Assembly (NCBI RefSeq): GCF_003201285.1
Contig: NZ_QICS01000007.1
Span: forward strand, 174,971 to 238,970
Length of the DNA: 64,000 nt
Direction: 5' to 3'
Origin: Lachnotalea glycerini
Lineage (GTDB): Bacteria; Bacillota; Clostridia; Lachnospirales; Lachnospiraceae
In this document: positions 52,032-60,564 of the stretch, in pieces
Layout: every line of letters begins with the position of its first letter
Position numbering within the stretch: position 1 is the stretch's first letter
Translations under genes and position numbers: made by a program
Notes under the pieces: generated by a model
Seen by the model: only the letters and a program-made list of their open reading frames with translations
Database searches by the model: none
Told to the model about the DNA's origin: nothing

Positions 52032-53717
52032 TTATTCCCATTTCTTTGCGTTTTCGATTCTACGGTCCACCTCTGTTTGTACCTCACTTAAAAATGCTTC
52101 CGGATTACATTCTTCATAAACCTCCATATAATCTGACCATGCACTCTCAAAATCAGTCGCCATTACTACCTTAGGTAAATACTCATGCTTGATATCTGAC
52201 ATCTTATTCCATGCCACACCACCTTCTGTCGCCGTGGTTAATGTTCCCGCAAATGTATAAATTGGAAACCAAGGTCCCGGAATATCTTGTTGACCCAACA
52301 TTTCTACAAACGTCTTGCAGTTATACGCTTCTAAGCATTCTTGTACATTATCTGGCATAGAATCAAGGAATTCGTTAGGTTGCAATGCCGGTGTTGCAGC
52401 ATTGATACCGTCATGGCTCATTCCTCCCCAGTTTGGAAAATAAGAATAGGCGCATGCATGTGAAGCTTTATAAGCCGTGTTTGAACTTTGAGTACGCATG
52501 TCATCGGTACGATAGAATACACCATCCTCATCTACGAGATAATCAACATCCTTAACGCCCCAGTTACGAAGAGTCGCTACCTCTTCACCAAGTATATCAT
52601 TTACAAATTGTAGTGCACCCTCCACATCTTTGCAGCTCGTTGTGATTGCTAATCCGGCTCCTACATTTAGGGTATCACCAGATGTGTGCCATCTGTTTTG
52701 AACTCCCTCTTTAATTGTAATTGGCAATGGAACATAGTTACAGCCTTGATCTTCCAGCCCTTGTTGCTTTAGGGCATCGTTAACAGTAAAATGAAAATCC
52801 CAGTACTGGTCAATCATACCTAATACACGACCGGTGGAAAGCTTAGCTATATATTCGTCATACGTTTGTGTAAAAGATTCTGGATCTACGACGCCTTTTT
52901 GAAATTCTGTATTTAACTTTTCAAAATATTCTTTTGCAGTAGGAGTTGTATTATAATCTATTACTTTTTTTGTATCAGGGTCTACAATACAACTTCCATC
53001 ATTCGCATAGCCATCTAAGAACAAAGGAGCATTTTCCAGACAAAAATATCTCCAGTCATCACATAGAATTGTATATTGAATATTTGTCATTCCATCCTCC
53101 ATTGTCGGATTGGCTTCATTATATCGTTCAATCAAATCAAAATATTGATCCATTGTTGTTATTTCAGGGTATCCTGCCCACTTTAACACACGTGTCTGAA
53201 TCCAGAACGCTTCATCATTATGGTCAGTTTCCATTAATTTTTCATAGCTGTTGCTAAATTGAGGAATCCAGTATATATGACCATCCTCCTGACGGAGCTG
53301 TTCCCATTCTTGCTCTGTAAAATAGTCTTTTATATTTGGATAATTATCCAGATATTCATCCAAAGCTACCAATGCACCTGCTTCATATAACTGAGGCGTT
53401 CCACTACTTCCATCAATGAAATCTGGATATTCACCTCCAGCAATTAAAGTACCCACTGCCTCTTCTGCAGTCTGTCCGGTCAGCCAGGTTTCTTTTACCT
53501 TTGCTCCTGTGATTTCAGCAATTTTTTGTTGAATTTCATTATCATCATTAATTTCTGATCCTGGTACTGCAAAAAAAGCAGTAAATTCCTTGATACTTTC
53601 CCCATTGTTTGATGATGTTGTGTTACTGGTTTGTGTTGCATCCTTGGAGCATCCTGTAAACATGGATGCAGCCATTGACCCCACAAGCAGCATTACGACA
53701 AGTTTCTTCCTCTTCAT
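52032..53717 (-). CDS. Oligosaccharide-binding lipoprotein, LplA type
   Basis: Large extracellular solute-binding protein of 561 residues, lipid-anchored at Cys23 (lipobox SMFTGC). A short serine/threonine/asparagine linker leads into the binding domain, with EFTAFFAVPGSEINDDNEIQ near the N-terminus and a C-terminal half rich in aromatic residues expected to stack on sugars. The size is that of the LplA group and larger than MalE. GGAGG precedes the ATG. By context (GH8 exo-oligoxylanase, GH43), the ligand is probably a xylo-oligosaccharide. Confidence 0.93.
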   Translation of the reverse strand: MKRKKLVVMLLVGSMAASMFTGCSKDATQTSNTTSSNNGESIKEFTAFFAVPGSEINDDNEIQQKIAEITGAKVKETWLTGQTAEEAVGTLIAGGEYPDFIDGSSGTPQLYEAGALVALDEYLDNYPNIKDYFTEQEWEQLRQEDGHIYWIPQFSNSYEKLMETDHNDEAFWIQTRVLKWAGYPEITTMDQYFDLIERYNEANPTMEDGMTNIQYTILCDDWRYFCLENAPLFLDGYANDGSCIVDPDTKKVIDYNTTPTAKEYFEKLNTEFQKGVVDPESFTQTYDEYIAKLSTGRVLGMIDQYWDFHFTVNDALKQQGLEDQGCNYVPLPITIKEGVQNRWHTSGDTLNVGAGLAITTSCKDVEGALQFVNDILGEEVATLRNWGVKDVDYLVDEDGVFYRTDDMRTQSSNTAYKASHACAYSYFPNWGGMSHDGINAATPALQPNEFLDSMPDNVQECLEAYNCKTFVEMLGQQDIPGPWFPIYTFAGTLTTATEGGVAWNKMSDIKHEYLPKVVMATDFESAWSDYMEVYEECNPEAFLSEVQTEVDRRIENAKKWE

Positions 53718-53790
53718 GTTATATCCTCCCTTAAATGTTTATAGTTAAATTTTACCTTTTTATACTCTCTTATCAATAGGAGAAAGCATA

Positions 53791-53826
53791 TATAAAGATA
53801 GGGTAAATTATATATATTACCCTATC
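53791..53826 (-). terminator. Terminator of the second two-component operon
   Basis: GATAGGGTAA (53797-53806) pairs with TTACCCTATC (53817-53826); TTTATATATG follows on the minus strand. The importer genes below therefore need their own promoter in 53718-53790, where no consensus pair was clear. Confidence 0.7.
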
Positions 53827-53844
53827 AAATTACTCCTGTATTCG

Positions 53845-55434
53845 TTATTGTCTAGCATGCTTCCTGAATTTAGCAGGTGTACAACCCTTAACTGTAATAA
53901 AACGATTTACAAAGTAGTCCAAATCATGGTAGCCCACTTCCTCTGCTATGCGATATATTTTTTCATCGGTGCGAAGCAGCTTAATGACAGCCTGGTCAAT
54001 TCGATAATTATTTAAATAATCTTTAAATGACTGTCCATATTTTTTGCGAAACATCTGCCCCAAATAAGCACTGTTTACATAATATTTTTTACTTAAATCC
54101 CTTAACGTAAGATTTTGTGCATAGTTTTCCCGAATATCTTTTTCAACCTCATATAACACCCCTCGAGATACATTTTTACGAAGCTGGGCAAGGTATTGGG
54201 CATACTCACATGCAAATCTTGACAAATGAGCCTTGCTTCCTCTCATTACACCGCCTTCAAATGTATTCTCACTAATGAAATGCATAATTTCTTCTTGATT
54301 TACATAACTGTCCTGCTGAGTTGCAAGATGAATAAATTGAAAAAGCAGATAGTTGATATTTAAATCTACCGTATCTGCATTAAAGCCCATTTGATTCATT
54401 TCTTTGTACAGATTTTCCACGCTTGTTATGATTTGAAGCTTGTCATTTTGCTCAACTGCAAATAATAATGCGTCCAAGCTTTCCTTACACAGTAAAATTC
54501 CACTGCTGTTCACCTGTACCTCTTCCTCATAAAAATAAATATTTCTCTTCACGCGAAATGCCTGAAAAGAGCGCAGAACGCATGAGGTTCCATATGATTT
54601 GGATATTTGGGAAATATCAGCTACTTTCTTGCCAACCAACATTACAACCGAAATTTCCGTGTTACAATTTAAAAATTTTAAAAATTTCTCCAAGTATTCC
54701 TTTTCACAGATTTCCTGATAATTTGCCATATAATCACAATAGATAAAGCCAATATCATAGCTTTTCTCATGGCTAGATACATCTAAAATACAATGATCTC
54801 CATCCTCACCCAGAAATTCAAGACAAGAATCGTAGAGTTTTCTTTGCTGAAGACGCTTTTCCTCATCCATAAATTCTTCCATCTGACCCATATGGTCTAG
54901 TTCAATACCAATATAGCGTACTCCGTTTGACAAATGCATTTGATGGTAAATATAGTCCAAATTAATCTGGTCATACTTTCCAAATATCAATGAAATCATA
55001 TTTCTTGCCAAATAGGCCTTTTTTAATCTTTGATCGGTTTGCTGCTGAAGCTTATTGCCCTGATTCAGGCTTAATAATTTTTCAAGAATTTTGATCAGTT
55101 CTTCTTTCAACACAGGCTTTAAAATATAATCTAAGCAATTATTACGTATCGCCTGCTGTGCAAAATTAAAGTCTCCGTAACCGCTTAAAATAACAAAATA
55201 TGCGTCTGAGATTTTTTCTTTTCTTATGACCTCTAATAGTTCAAGTCCTGTCATAACAGGCATTTTAATATCGGCGATTATCAGATCAACTTTTGTTTTA
55301 TGTAAAAAGTTTAAGGCCTCCATTCCATTTGCTGCCGTTCCTGCAATTTCGTATCCTTGCTCTTTCCAATCGATCAAAACCTTTAACCCCTGTACAATAA
55401 AAGGCTCATCATCCACTAATAAAACTTGAAGCAT
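53845..55434 (-). CDS. YesN-type response regulator of the xylo-oligosaccharide locus
   Basis: Transcription factor of 529 residues. The receiver domain (about 3-120) has the DDE acidic cluster (8-10), the phosphorylated Asp55 in IIADIKMP and the lysine in YILKPVLKEE. A long middle region is followed by an AraC DNA-binding domain (about 430-527) with DLSKKYYVNSAYLGQMFRKK and GYHDLDYFVNRFITVKGCTP. GGAGG precedes the ATG, 39 bp after the kinase gene. It should activate the importer operon just downstream. Confidence 0.95.
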   Translation of the reverse strand: MLQVLLVDDEPFIVQGLKVLIDWKEQGYEIAGTAANGMEALNFLHKTKVDLIIADIKMPVMTGLELLEVIRKEKISDAYFVILSGYGDFNFAQQAIRNNCLDYILKPVLKEELIKILEKLLSLNQGNKLQQQTDQRLKKAYLARNMISLIFGKYDQINLDYIYHQMHLSNGVRYIGIELDHMGQMEEFMDEEKRLQQRKLYDSCLEFLGEDGDHCILDVSSHEKSYDIGFIYCDYMANYQEICEKEYLEKFLKFLNCNTEISVVMLVGKKVADISQISKSYGTSCVLRSFQAFRVKRNIYFYEEEVQVNSSGILLCKESLDALLFAVEQNDKLQIITSVENLYKEMNQMGFNADTVDLNINYLLFQFIHLATQQDSYVNQEEIMHFISENTFEGGVMRGSKAHLSRFACEYAQYLAQLRKNVSRGVLYEVEKDIRENYAQNLTLRDLSKKYYVNSAYLGQMFRKKYGQSFKDYLNNYRIDQAVIKLLRTDEKIYRIAEEVGYHDLDYFVNRFITVKGCTPAKFRKHARQ

Positions 55435-55473
55435 ATCTTTATCCTCCCACTAAATAAATAAAAGCAACGTTTC

Positions 55474-57231
55474 TTATTGAAGTGGAATTTTAATTAAAAT
55501 CATTGTTGCAATTCCTATTTCACTTTCCACCTCAAAGTATACTCTGTTATCCGTTGCCATTTTCAAACGTAAACAGGCATTTAAAATACCCACTCCCTCC
55601 TTGTCCTTTAGTTTCTCTATACTTGCGTGGTTCATCTTATCCAGAAGTTTTTTCAAAAGTGGCTCTTCTATTCCTCCCCCCGTATCTTCTATCTCTATGC
55701 AAAACTCTGACCGTTCTTGATAGATACGGACAAAAATCCATCCCGGAGTTGGTTTGCTTTCAATTCCATGAATGCAAGCATTTTCCACAAAGGTAACGAT
55801 GGTAAGCTTAGGAATCTGATAATCCAGACATTGTTCACTAATATCAAGCTGATAAGATAATCTGTCACCAAATCGATATTTTTGCAGCTCCAGATAGGCT
55901 TCCACAAAAGCCATCTCCTCCTTAACCTTAATAAAATCGTTTCCCCAGTCTACATTCTGCCTTTCCATAATGGCAAGTCTTTCCACCATATGTGCAGTTT
56001 CAAACTCCTTTCTTAAAATGCTATGCATGCGAATACTTTCTAATGCATTAAATAAAAAATGAGGATTAATCTGACTGTGAAGAGCTAACAGCTCTGCATT
56101 TTGTCTTTCAATATCCATCTCTTGTTCTCTTAAACGGTCAATATAAACCGTTTGTATCAAATCATTAATCTTTGCTACCATTCGGTTATAATTGTGCATC
56201 AAACCGCCAATTTCATCATCACCTCGTATATTTTCAATAACATACAACCTATCATCATCAATTCGCGTAAAAACATCACTTAATTCCTGTAGTCTTTGTG
56301 TAAAGGAATAATTAATGATTTTAACAAATATCCATGGCAGAATTGCATTAATGAATACCAGAAGCAAGATAATCGGCATATTATTAATAATCTGTGTCAT
56401 AACCTCCATCTGAGGCTTTAAGACATAAATTTGCAGTTCCATTCCATAAATGGTAATATTCTTTACAAATCCTACTTCTTTTAATTTGTCAAATGCTTCA
56501 AAATCACTCCATACACTAGTACTTCCGTTGTTAGATAATAAGATTTTATTCTCATAGCAAATATAAACGGGTGCTTCATAATTCATTTTAACAAAGCTGC
56601 GAACCATATTGCTGTAATCCATATCCATTTTTACTATTTTTTCACAGCTATCTCGTTCATAAAAATTAAGCTTTCGAATAAACGATATCTTACGCTTTGC
56701 ATCTACAGCCGGACTTTTACTGTCATCATAATAAATGTATAGTACAGAATCTTGATCTGACTCCTTTAAATATTTGTACCATTTCGCGTCTCTTATTTGC
56801 TCAAGCTGTGAAAACTCACCGCCATTAATAATAGTACTGTTATCTGCATACATCGTAATGGTAGCCTCAGACATACCAATGCTGCTCTCAAAAAGTGAAT
56901 CCTTTAAAAAATTTAGATAATTATTATAATAATCCAATTCAGATTCATATTCATTTTCCATAAATTGATTGACATATTTATTCATGTATATCTTTTTTGT
57001 GGCACTCGCTGCATTTTCTACGTCATAAGATAGATTATATTGTACTGCACTTGCAATATTTTCCATCCCCTTTTGCTTAGAAATCAGCTCGGAATGAATC
57101 ACAATATATAGTATTACACTGTCTGTCAGAATAAGCGGTATCAGAACGCAATACACGTAAAGTATTTGCAGCTTTTTTTTAATCTTATAATCGTCCATCA
57201 TGCTTTTCATTTTCTTCCACAGTTGTCTCAA
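55474..57231 (-). CDS. YesM-type histidine kinase of the xylo-oligosaccharide locus
   Basis: Membrane sensor kinase of 585 residues. The start codon is TTG at 57231, supported by GGGAGG seven bases upstream; the nearest ATG is seven codons later and badly spaced. Membrane helices at about 24-46 and 283-308 enclose an extracellular Cache-like sensor. HAMP, then SQINPHFLFNALESI with phosphorylated His391, and an HATPase domain with VENACIHG (N box) and GVGILNACLRL. It pairs with the response regulator immediately downstream and probably senses xylo-oligosaccharides or the loaded binding protein. Confidence 0.94.
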   Translation of the reverse strand: MRQLWKKMKSMMDDYKIKKKLQILYVYCVLIPLILTDSVILYIVIHSELISKQKGMENIASAVQYNLSYDVENAASATKKIYMNKYVNQFMENEYESELDYYNNYLNFLKDSLFESSIGMSEATITMYADNSTIINGGEFSQLEQIRDAKWYKYLKESDQDSVLYIYYDDSKSPAVDAKRKISFIRKLNFYERDSCEKIVKMDMDYSNMVRSFVKMNYEAPVYICYENKILLSNNGSTSVWSDFEAFDKLKEVGFVKNITIYGMELQIYVLKPQMEVMTQIINNMPIILLLVFINAILPWIFVKIINYSFTQRLQELSDVFTRIDDDRLYVIENIRGDDEIGGLMHNYNRMVAKINDLIQTVYIDRLREQEMDIERQNAELLALHSQINPHFLFNALESIRMHSILRKEFETAHMVERLAIMERQNVDWGNDFIKVKEEMAFVEAYLELQKYRFGDRLSYQLDISEQCLDYQIPKLTIVTFVENACIHGIESKPTPGWIFVRIYQERSEFCIEIEDTGGGIEEPLLKKLLDKMNHASIEKLKDKEGVGILNACLRLKMATDNRVYFEVESEIGIATMILIKIPLQ

Positions 57232-57491
57232 ATTCTAGCCCTCCCTTTCTATTCATGGCTATAGATATCATCAATAACTTATTGTAATGGTTGAGCCAAC
57301 TTTTATTATACTAAATTTACCGGTTAAATCATCCCTATAAACTATATCTGTTTAAAGGACATAGTGCAGAATATGGGTTAATTTACCAGTTTTTATACAC
57401 GAATTAGACAACCTATTGCAGCTCGCCTCCTAATCAATTTAACTATAATATATTCACAAAATCTCTTAAATATAAGTAAAGCAGCGGACAA

Positions 57492-57525
57492 GTCACGCAG
57501 TGACATTTTCCACTTGCATTCGTGC
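57492..57525. repeat. Intergenic repeat element, copy C
   Basis: Begins with GTCACGCAGTGAC and matches 25116-25149 at 32 of 34 positions. It lies in the 440-base gap between the kinase gene and the RpiR operon's terminator. The rest of that gap (57232-57491) is AT-rich; a TATAAT-type -10 for the kinase gene is visible near 57306-57311, without a strong -35. Confidence 0.7.
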
Positions 57526-57574
57526 ATATCCTGCGAAGCATTTTTATGTAATAGGACGCTATTTCCTTTTACAT

Positions 57575-57614
57575 AAAAAAGACGCTATCTATTATTTTCA
57601 TAGTAGATAACGCC
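57575..57614 (-). terminator. Terminator of the putative sugar-phosphate operon
   Basis: A 15-bp stem with one mismatch (GGCGTTATCTACTAT with ATAATAGATAGCGTC) is followed by TTTTTT on the minus strand. Confidence 0.85.
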
Positions 57615-57671
57615 TTCTTATATTTCGTTCATTACAATTTACAAATACTTAACATAATTTCGAGTCCGTCC

Positions 57672-58511
57672 TTACAGCTTATATTCAGAAAAAATGAGTT
57701 CTGGTTGATTTGCAGGTTTCAAATCTATTTTTGATGTTTTCTCAATACATTCCAATACTGCGTCAACCACTGCGATACAATTCAAGTGTGAGTATTCCTT
57801 GAGATAGTCGAATGCTTCTCCTGCAACCTTTGTAAGCAATAAGCAATCTGCATATTTTGAAACTGGAGAATGACGATATCCCGTGATAACAATATTTTTT
57901 AGACCTTTTCTTTTCGCAAAATCTAACATCTGGATAATCTGCTTCGAGCTTCCGGATTCAGATAACGCTATAATAATATCATTTTCTTTTGCAAGGTTAA
58001 TGTGATTCATCATATATTCGGGAAGCATATTATAGGTAGCGTGTACACCCAAACGCTCTAATCGAAATCCCATATACATTGCGTGTGGACTCGTATTGCC
58101 TACTGCAATCAAATGTACATGATCGGCTCCATTGATTAACCCAACGCAATATTCCATTTCTTTCACGCTTATATTTCTTCCTATTTCAATTAAGTTATTG
58201 GCAAAACGTTGAAACATACTTGAAACTGGATCTGATTCATCTATTTCATTGAGCATATTTGCTGCACTATGCCTTCCCAAATCAGCAGATAATTGTATCC
58301 TCATCTGGTAATATCCCTGAAAGCCTATATGCTTACAAAAACGAATAATGGTAGCATCACTTACACCACTTTTTTGCGCTAATTCTGAAACATTAGAGTT
58401 CACTGCATTTTCTGGATTCTTTAATATAAAGTCTGCCACTTTTCTTTCTGCCGAAAAAATTTCCTGATAATTATCTTTTATTAACTCTAAGACAGTTAGT
58501 TCACTGTTCAT
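57672..58511 (-). CDS. RpiR/MurR family regulator of the putative sugar-phosphate operon
   Basis: Regulator of 279 residues with HTH_6 (VADFILKNPENAVNSNVSEL, then SGVSDATIIRFCKHIGFQGY) and a SIS domain (about 115-250): HVHLIAVGNTSPHAMYMGFR, IIALSESGSSKQIIQMLDFA and NIVITGYRHSPVSKYAD, with the serine-rich loops that hold phosphate of a sugar phosphate. GGAGGG precedes the ATG. It is the fifth gene of the operon (41 bp after the aldolase gene), so it most likely senses a phosphorylated compound handled by the same operon. Confidence 0.93.
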   Translation of the reverse strand: MNSELTVLELIKDNYQEIFSAERKVADFILKNPENAVNSNVSELAQKSGVSDATIIRFCKHIGFQGYYQMRIQLSADLGRHSAANMLNEIDESDPVSSMFQRFANNLIEIGRNISVKEMEYCVGLINGADHVHLIAVGNTSPHAMYMGFRLERLGVHATYNMLPEYMMNHINLAKENDIIIALSESGSSKQIIQMLDFAKRKGLKNIVITGYRHSPVSKYADCLLLTKVAGEAFDYLKEYSHLNCIAVVDAVLECIEKTSKIDLKPANQPELIFSEYKL

Positions 58512-58552
58512 GTACTATCCCCTCCTATGTATTGGACCCCATTCTTTTTGTT

Positions 58553-59419
58553 CTATGATTGGTATAGAGCGGCTTTCCCTTCAGCATTAAATAACTCTAT
58601 TTTATGATACGCGGTTTTCTTCATATGTGCAACACAAATCGGCTGAATTACATTTGGTTCCCTTAAGCTTTCATCTGCAAGAACTTCTCTCATCTTCTCA
58701 TAGTAAGCAGCTTTTATATCACTTGATATATTGATTTTGCTGACACCGCGTGTCACTGATTCTTTAATTTCGTGATCTTGATTATTAGAACCTCCATGAA
58801 GCACCAATGGAATCGAAACTTTCCCTTTTATCTCTGTCAGTAAATCAAGCTTTAATTCTGGCTTCATTCCTTTTGGATATATTCCATGTGATGTTCCAAT
58901 TGCTACTGCCAACGTATCAATTCCAGTCTCTTGAACAAATTTTACAGCATCTTCACTGTTTGTATATATAATTTGGTTCCCTTGTGTTTCAGCCTGTGAG
59001 TCAGTTGAACCGATAGTTCCCAGTTCTCCCTCTACGGATACCCCAACTGCATGTGCTGCCTCAACTACTTTTTTACATTCTGCAATATTTTCCTCGAAAG
59101 ATAATGTGGAACCATCTATCATAACAGATGTAAATCCGGCTTGTATTGCCTGAATTGTCTGCTCAAATGTCTGACCATGATCCAAATGGATACATACTGG
59201 AAAGTTTGCCTTATGAGCCTTCTCTCTGATTGCCAACACCATTTCAGTGCCTACATGCTTTAACTCATCCGGATGAATGGCTATAATAACAGGCGATTGT
59301 TTCTCCTCACATGCCTCAAAAATTCCATTTAACATAGAATAATCGCTAATATTAAACGCTGGTACTGCAAACTTATTCTCATTTGCAACCTTTAAAAGAT
59401 TTTTCATATTTATTAACAT
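58553..59419 (-). CDS. Class II ketose-bisphosphate aldolase
   Basis: Zinc-dependent aldolase of 288 residues, related to FbaA, GatY and KbaY. The catalytic Asp80 and zinc ligand His81 are in HLDHGQTFEQT; other metal and phosphate motifs are EGELGTIGSTDS, AIGTSHGIYPKG and VLHGGSNNQDHEI, and INISSDIKAAYYE near the end. The exact sugar (fructose, tagatose or another 1,6-bisphosphate or 1-phosphate) cannot be told. It is embedded in an ABC importer operon instead of a glycolytic context, suggesting that the imported compound feeds into it, perhaps after one phosphorylation step. Confidence 0.93.
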   Translation of the reverse strand: MLINMKNLLKVANENKFAVPAFNISDYSMLNGIFEACEEKQSPVIIAIHPDELKHVGTEMVLAIREKAHKANFPVCIHLDHGQTFEQTIQAIQAGFTSVMIDGSTLSFEENIAECKKVVEAAHAVGVSVEGELGTIGSTDSQAETQGNQIIYTNSEDAVKFVQETGIDTLAVAIGTSHGIYPKGMKPELKLDLLTEIKGKVSIPLVLHGGSNNQDHEIKESVTRGVSKINISSDIKAAYYEKMREVLADESLREPNVIQPICVAHMKKTAYHKIELFNAEGKAALYQS

Positions 59420-59443
59420 AATTTTTCTCCTTTAGAATTTATT

Positions 59444-60562
59444 TCAGACTTCAATTGAGCCCAAACCTATCTTGTTTTGTGTTTCATAATCAAACAGTAT
59501 ATTCTTATTGCCTGAAAAACGGATTTTTTGTTTTGAACCTGTCAGGTAATCTTTGCTTCCAAATACGACTGCGTTTAATTTTAATTTACCAATTTCCAAA
59601 ATTACCATTGTTTCCATGCCTGAGGGCAAGGAGGAATAAACATTTGCCGCGATATTTCCATCCGGTTGAATTAGTATATATTCCGGTCTGACACCCAATG
59701 TTACTTTCCTTGCTGTCTCGAATTGCTTTGTGATTTTTTCGTCATCCGGTCTAAACTTTAAGTTGAAGTCCTCACTCTTTAGATCAAGAACATCTCCTTC
59801 GCTTTGGCACATGAAATCTATAAAATTAATTGATGGGCTTCCCATAAAATCTGCAACAAATTTATTCTGTGGACTGCTGTATAGCTGAAGCGGCTGACAA
59901 TATTGTTGCAGCAAGCCTTTTTTGATCAGACAGATTTCTGTTGAAAGTGCCATTGCCTCTTGTTGATCATGTGTTACATATACAAACGTTGATTTTGTAT
60001 CTATATGTAAACGTTTTAATTCGGCTCTCATATCCAATCGAAGCTTTGCATCTAAATTAGATAAGGGTTCGTCCATAAGTAAGATAGCCGGATTGGTTGC
60101 CAACGTTCTGGCAATGGCAACTCGTTGCTGCTGACCTCCGCTTAGTTCGGAAGGATAACGTTCTGCTAATTCTGCAAGCTGCAAGGTTTCTAATAATTCG
60201 GTAACCCTTACGCTGATGTCTTGTTTGTTCCATTTTAAATTTTCTAGCCCAAATGCAATATTTTTATATACTGTCATATGTGGCCACAACGCATAGTTTT
60301 GAAACAGAAAGCCTATATTTCTTTTGTCAGGTGTGATATCAATACCCTTTTGGGAAGAGAAAACCAGTTTATCTCCGATCCATATTTCACCTTCTGTTGG
60401 TGTTTCTAATCCGGCAATCATACGCAGCGTAGTGGTTTTTCCGCATCCAGACGGGCCTAACAAAGTCACATAACTCCCATCCTTTATTTCCAGATTTAAG
60501 CAATCGACTGCCGCACTATCTTTGTACTTTTTCGTTATGTTTTTTAATAAAATATTAGGCAT
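59444..60562 (-). CDS. ABC importer ATPase, FbpC/PotA-like
   Basis: ATPase of 372 residues. Walker A GPSGCGKT (36-43), signature LSGGQQQ (140-146), Walker B AILLMDEPLSNLDAKLR, and a C-terminal TOBE-like regulatory part. This build is shared by iron(III), thiamine, phosphonate, polyamine and hexose-phosphate (AfuC) transporters. GGAGG precedes the ATG and lies inside the 3' end of the permease gene (2-bp gap), so they are tightly coupled. Confidence 0.94.
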   Translation of the reverse strand: MPNILLKNITKKYKDSAAVDCLNLEIKDGSYVTLLGPSGCGKTTTLRMIAGLETPTEGEIWIGDKLVFSSQKGIDITPDKRNIGFLFQNYALWPHMTVYKNIAFGLENLKWNKQDISVRVTELLETLQLAELAERYPSELSGGQQQRVAIARTLATNPAILLMDEPLSNLDAKLRLDMRAELKRLHIDTKSTFVYVTHDQQEAMALSTEICLIKKGLLQQYCQPLQLYSSPQNKFVADFMGSPSINFIDFMCQSEGDVLDLKSEDFNLKFRPDDEKITKQFETARKVTLGVRPEYILIQPDGNIAANVYSSLPSGMETMVILEIGKLKLNAVVFGSKDYLTGSKQKIRFSGNKNILFDYETQNKIGLGSIEV

Positions 60563-60564
60563 TC

